Assembly (NCBI GenBank): GCA_002256245.1
Contig: NKIU01000002.1
Coordinates: 434,001 to 498,000, forward strand
Direction of reading: 5' to 3'
Source of the DNA: Pseudorhodobacter sp. PARRP1
Lineage (GTDB): Bacteria; Pseudomonadota; Alphaproteobacteria; Rhodobacterales; Rhodobacteraceae
Length of the DNA stretch: 64,000 nt
The notes under the pieces are model-generated. The model saw only the letters and a program-made list of their open reading frames with translations, made no database searches and had not been told where the DNA came from. Below are positions 62,605 through 64,000 of this stretch, piece after piece (within the stretch, counting starts at the first letter, position 1; every line of letters begins with the position of its first letter). The translations under genes and the position numbers were made by a program.

Positions 62605-64000
62605 ATGACCACAGTCATCAAAAACGGCACCATTGTTACCGCTGATCTGACCTACAAGGCCGATGTCCTGATCGAGCAAGGCAAGATCACCCAGATCGGC
62701 CCGAACCTGCACGGCGACCGCAGCCTCGACGCCACGGGCTGCTATGTCATGCCCGGCGGGATTGATCCGCACACGCATCTGGAGATGCCGTTCATGGGCA
62801 CCTACTCGGCGGATGATTTCGAATCCGGCACCCGGGCTGCGCTGGCAGGTGGCACCACGATGGTGGTGGATTTCGTGCTGCCGGGGCAGGGGCAGGGGCT
62901 GATGGATGCGGCCCAAATGTGGCACAACAAATCCACCCGCGCGAATTGCGATTATTCCTACCATATGGCGATCACCTGGTGGGGCCAAAAGGTGTGGGAG
63001 GATATGGAGGCGTCCGTCAAAGCGGGCATGACCAGCTTCAAGCATTTCATGGCCTACAAGGGCGCGTTGATGGTCAACGATGATGAGATGTATCAATCTT
63101 TCAAACGGGTTGGCGATCTGGGTGGCCTTGCGATGGTCCATGCCGAAAACGGCGATGTGGTGGCGGAGTTGACCGCCAAACTGCTGGCCGAGGGCAACGT
63201 AGGCCCCGAAGCCCACGCCTATTCCCGCCCGCCGCAGATCGAGGGTGAGGCCACCAACCGCGCCATCATGATCGCCGACATGGCAGGCGTTCCCCTATAT
63301 GTTGTGCATACGTCTTGCGAAGATAGCCACGAAGCCATCCGCCGCGCGCGGATGCAGGGCAAGCGCGTCTGGGGCGAGCCGCTGATCCAGCACCTGACGC
63401 TGGACGAGAGCGAATACCAAAACCCCGATTGGGATCACGCCGCCCGCCGCGTGATGTCGCCGCCGTTCCGCAGCAAACTGCATCAGGATAGCCTGTGGGC
63501 GGGCCTGCAATCGGGGTCTTTGTCGGTGGTCGCCACCGACCATTGCGCCTTTACCACCGAACAAAAACGCTACGGTGTCGGCAATTTCTCAAAAATCCCG
63601 AATGGCACCGGCGGGCTGGAAGATCGGATGCCGATGCTGTGGACTTACGGCGTCGCCACCGGGCGCCTGACCCCGAATGAATTTGTCGCCGTAACCTCGA
63701 CCAACATCGCGAAAATCCTGAACTGCTACCCGCAAAAAGGCGCGGTTCTGGTCGGCGCTGACGCCGATCTGGTGGTGTGGGACCCTGAGAAGTCGAAAAC
63801 CATCGGTGCCGCCAATCAGCAATCTGCGATTGATTACAATGTGTTCGAGGGCAAAGCTGTCAAAGGCCTGCCCCGCTATACCCTGTCGCGCGGCGTGGTC
63901 TCGGTCGACGACGGCGAGATCAAAACCCGCGAAGGCCACGGCAAATTCATCGCCCGCGAGGCAAGGCCAGCGGTGAACCGCGCGCTGAGTGCTTGGAAAG
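62605..64000 (+). CDS. hydA: Dihydropyrimidinase (D-hydantoinase), 3' end missing
   Basis: The frame opens at the ATG at 62605 (AGGAA upstream) and runs to the window edge; 465 residues are visible. It hydrolyses dihydrouracil to N-carbamoyl-beta-alanine. Metal ligands H56 and H58 are in GGIDPHTHLEMP, the carbamylated lysine K152 is in FMAYKGALM, with further His in MVHAEN and VVHTSCED and D in ATDHCAF. It completes, with the upstream amidohydrolase, the last two steps of reductive pyrimidine degradation. Confidence 0.95.
   Translation, partial: MTTVIKNGTIVTADLTYKADVLIEQGKITQIGPNLHGDRSLDATGCYVMPGGIDPHTHLEMPFMGTYSADDFESGTRAALAGGTTMVVDFVLPGQGQGLMDAAQMWHNKSTRANCDYSYHMAITWWGQKVWEDMEASVKAGMTSFKHFMAYKGALMVNDDEMYQSFKRVGDLGGLAMVHAENGDVVAELTAKLLAEGNVGPEAHAYSRPPQIEGEATNRAIMIADMAGVPLYVVHTSCEDSHEAIRRARMQGKRVWGEPLIQHLTLDESEYQNPDWDHAARRVMSPPFRSKLHQDSLWAGLQSGSLSVVATDHCAFTTEQKRYGVGNFSKIPNGTGGLEDRMPMLWTYGVATGRLTPNEFVAVTSTNIAKILNCYPQKGAVLVGADADLVVWDPEKSKTIGAANQQSAIDYNVFEGKAVKGLPRYTLSRGVVSVDDGEIKTREGHGKFIAREARPAVNRALSAWK

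Overview
This 64 kb window is chromosomal DNA from a GC-rich alphaproteobacterium, almost certainly a member of the Rhodobacteraceae close to Rhodobacter and its relatives. Supporting signs are the adjacent sciP-ctrA pair, a DksA that keeps only one of the four zinc-finger cysteines, a PIN protein of the RSP_2648 type, a usg gene, a ccl1/ccl2-type ccmF-ccmH pair and alphaproteobacterial GTTC-N7-GTTC (LexA-type) sites. I see no prophage, IS transposase, CRISPR array, rRNA or tRNA gene. This is mostly core genome, with many non-coding repeats in the spacers.

Layout. 1-1.8 kb: end of lpxI and lpxB (lipid A). 2-4.4 kb: mnmA, sciP, ctrA (tRNA thiolation, cell-cycle control). 4.4-9 kb: ligA-recG, then a 40-residue membrane micro-protein behind a LexA-like box. 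9-13.6 kb: NifU-like scaffold, hisI, gluQ, trmFO, DoxX and small proteins. 13.6-16.3 kb: gyrA. 16.5-21.3 kb: usg, a lysine-2,3-aminomutase-like enzyme, then an arginine/citrulline/ornithine cluster (ocd, ctlX, arginase) with a divergent Lrp regulator. 21.4-27.4 kb: enoyl-CoA hydratase, ccmF-ccmH, ilvB-ilvH with a leader-peptide attenuator. 27.6-33.4 kb: VOC protein, bpt, DUF2852, YbaK, glnE. 33.6-36.3 kb: edd-eda with a LacI-type operator. 36.4-50 kb: lipoproteins, RlmI-like methyltransferase, PIN protein, Rieske oxygenase, M48 protease, CoxE/MoxR pair, dksA and two flavoproteins. 50.3-56.2 kb: xth, erpA, dgt, kup. 56.2-64 kb: two RutR-like regulators, a cupin, an FkbM/glycosyltransferase/haem-degrading-like operon and reductive pyrimidine catabolism genes (beta-ureidopropionase-like hydrolase, dihydropyrimidinase).

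The most interesting material lies in the spacers. Four repeat families recur. (i) A roughly 30-bp-arm palindrome has three short copies; in a fourth, the loop is replaced by a complete GIY-YIG nuclease gene, which looks like an autonomous element with MITE-like derivatives. (ii) A roughly 200-bp chain of hairpins has five close and two strongly diverged copies, the latter keeping the stems by paired changes. (iii) A palindrome contains CCTCCGGCGGG. (iv) A palindrome contains GTCCCCGCGGGGAC. Other leads are the LexA-box micro-protein, an ILVVV leader peptide before ilvB, a duplicated 3' end of dgt trapped between two copies of family (ii), and a pair of RutR-type boxes before the pyrimidine genes.

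All calls come from reading sequence and translations. No database or folding program was used.
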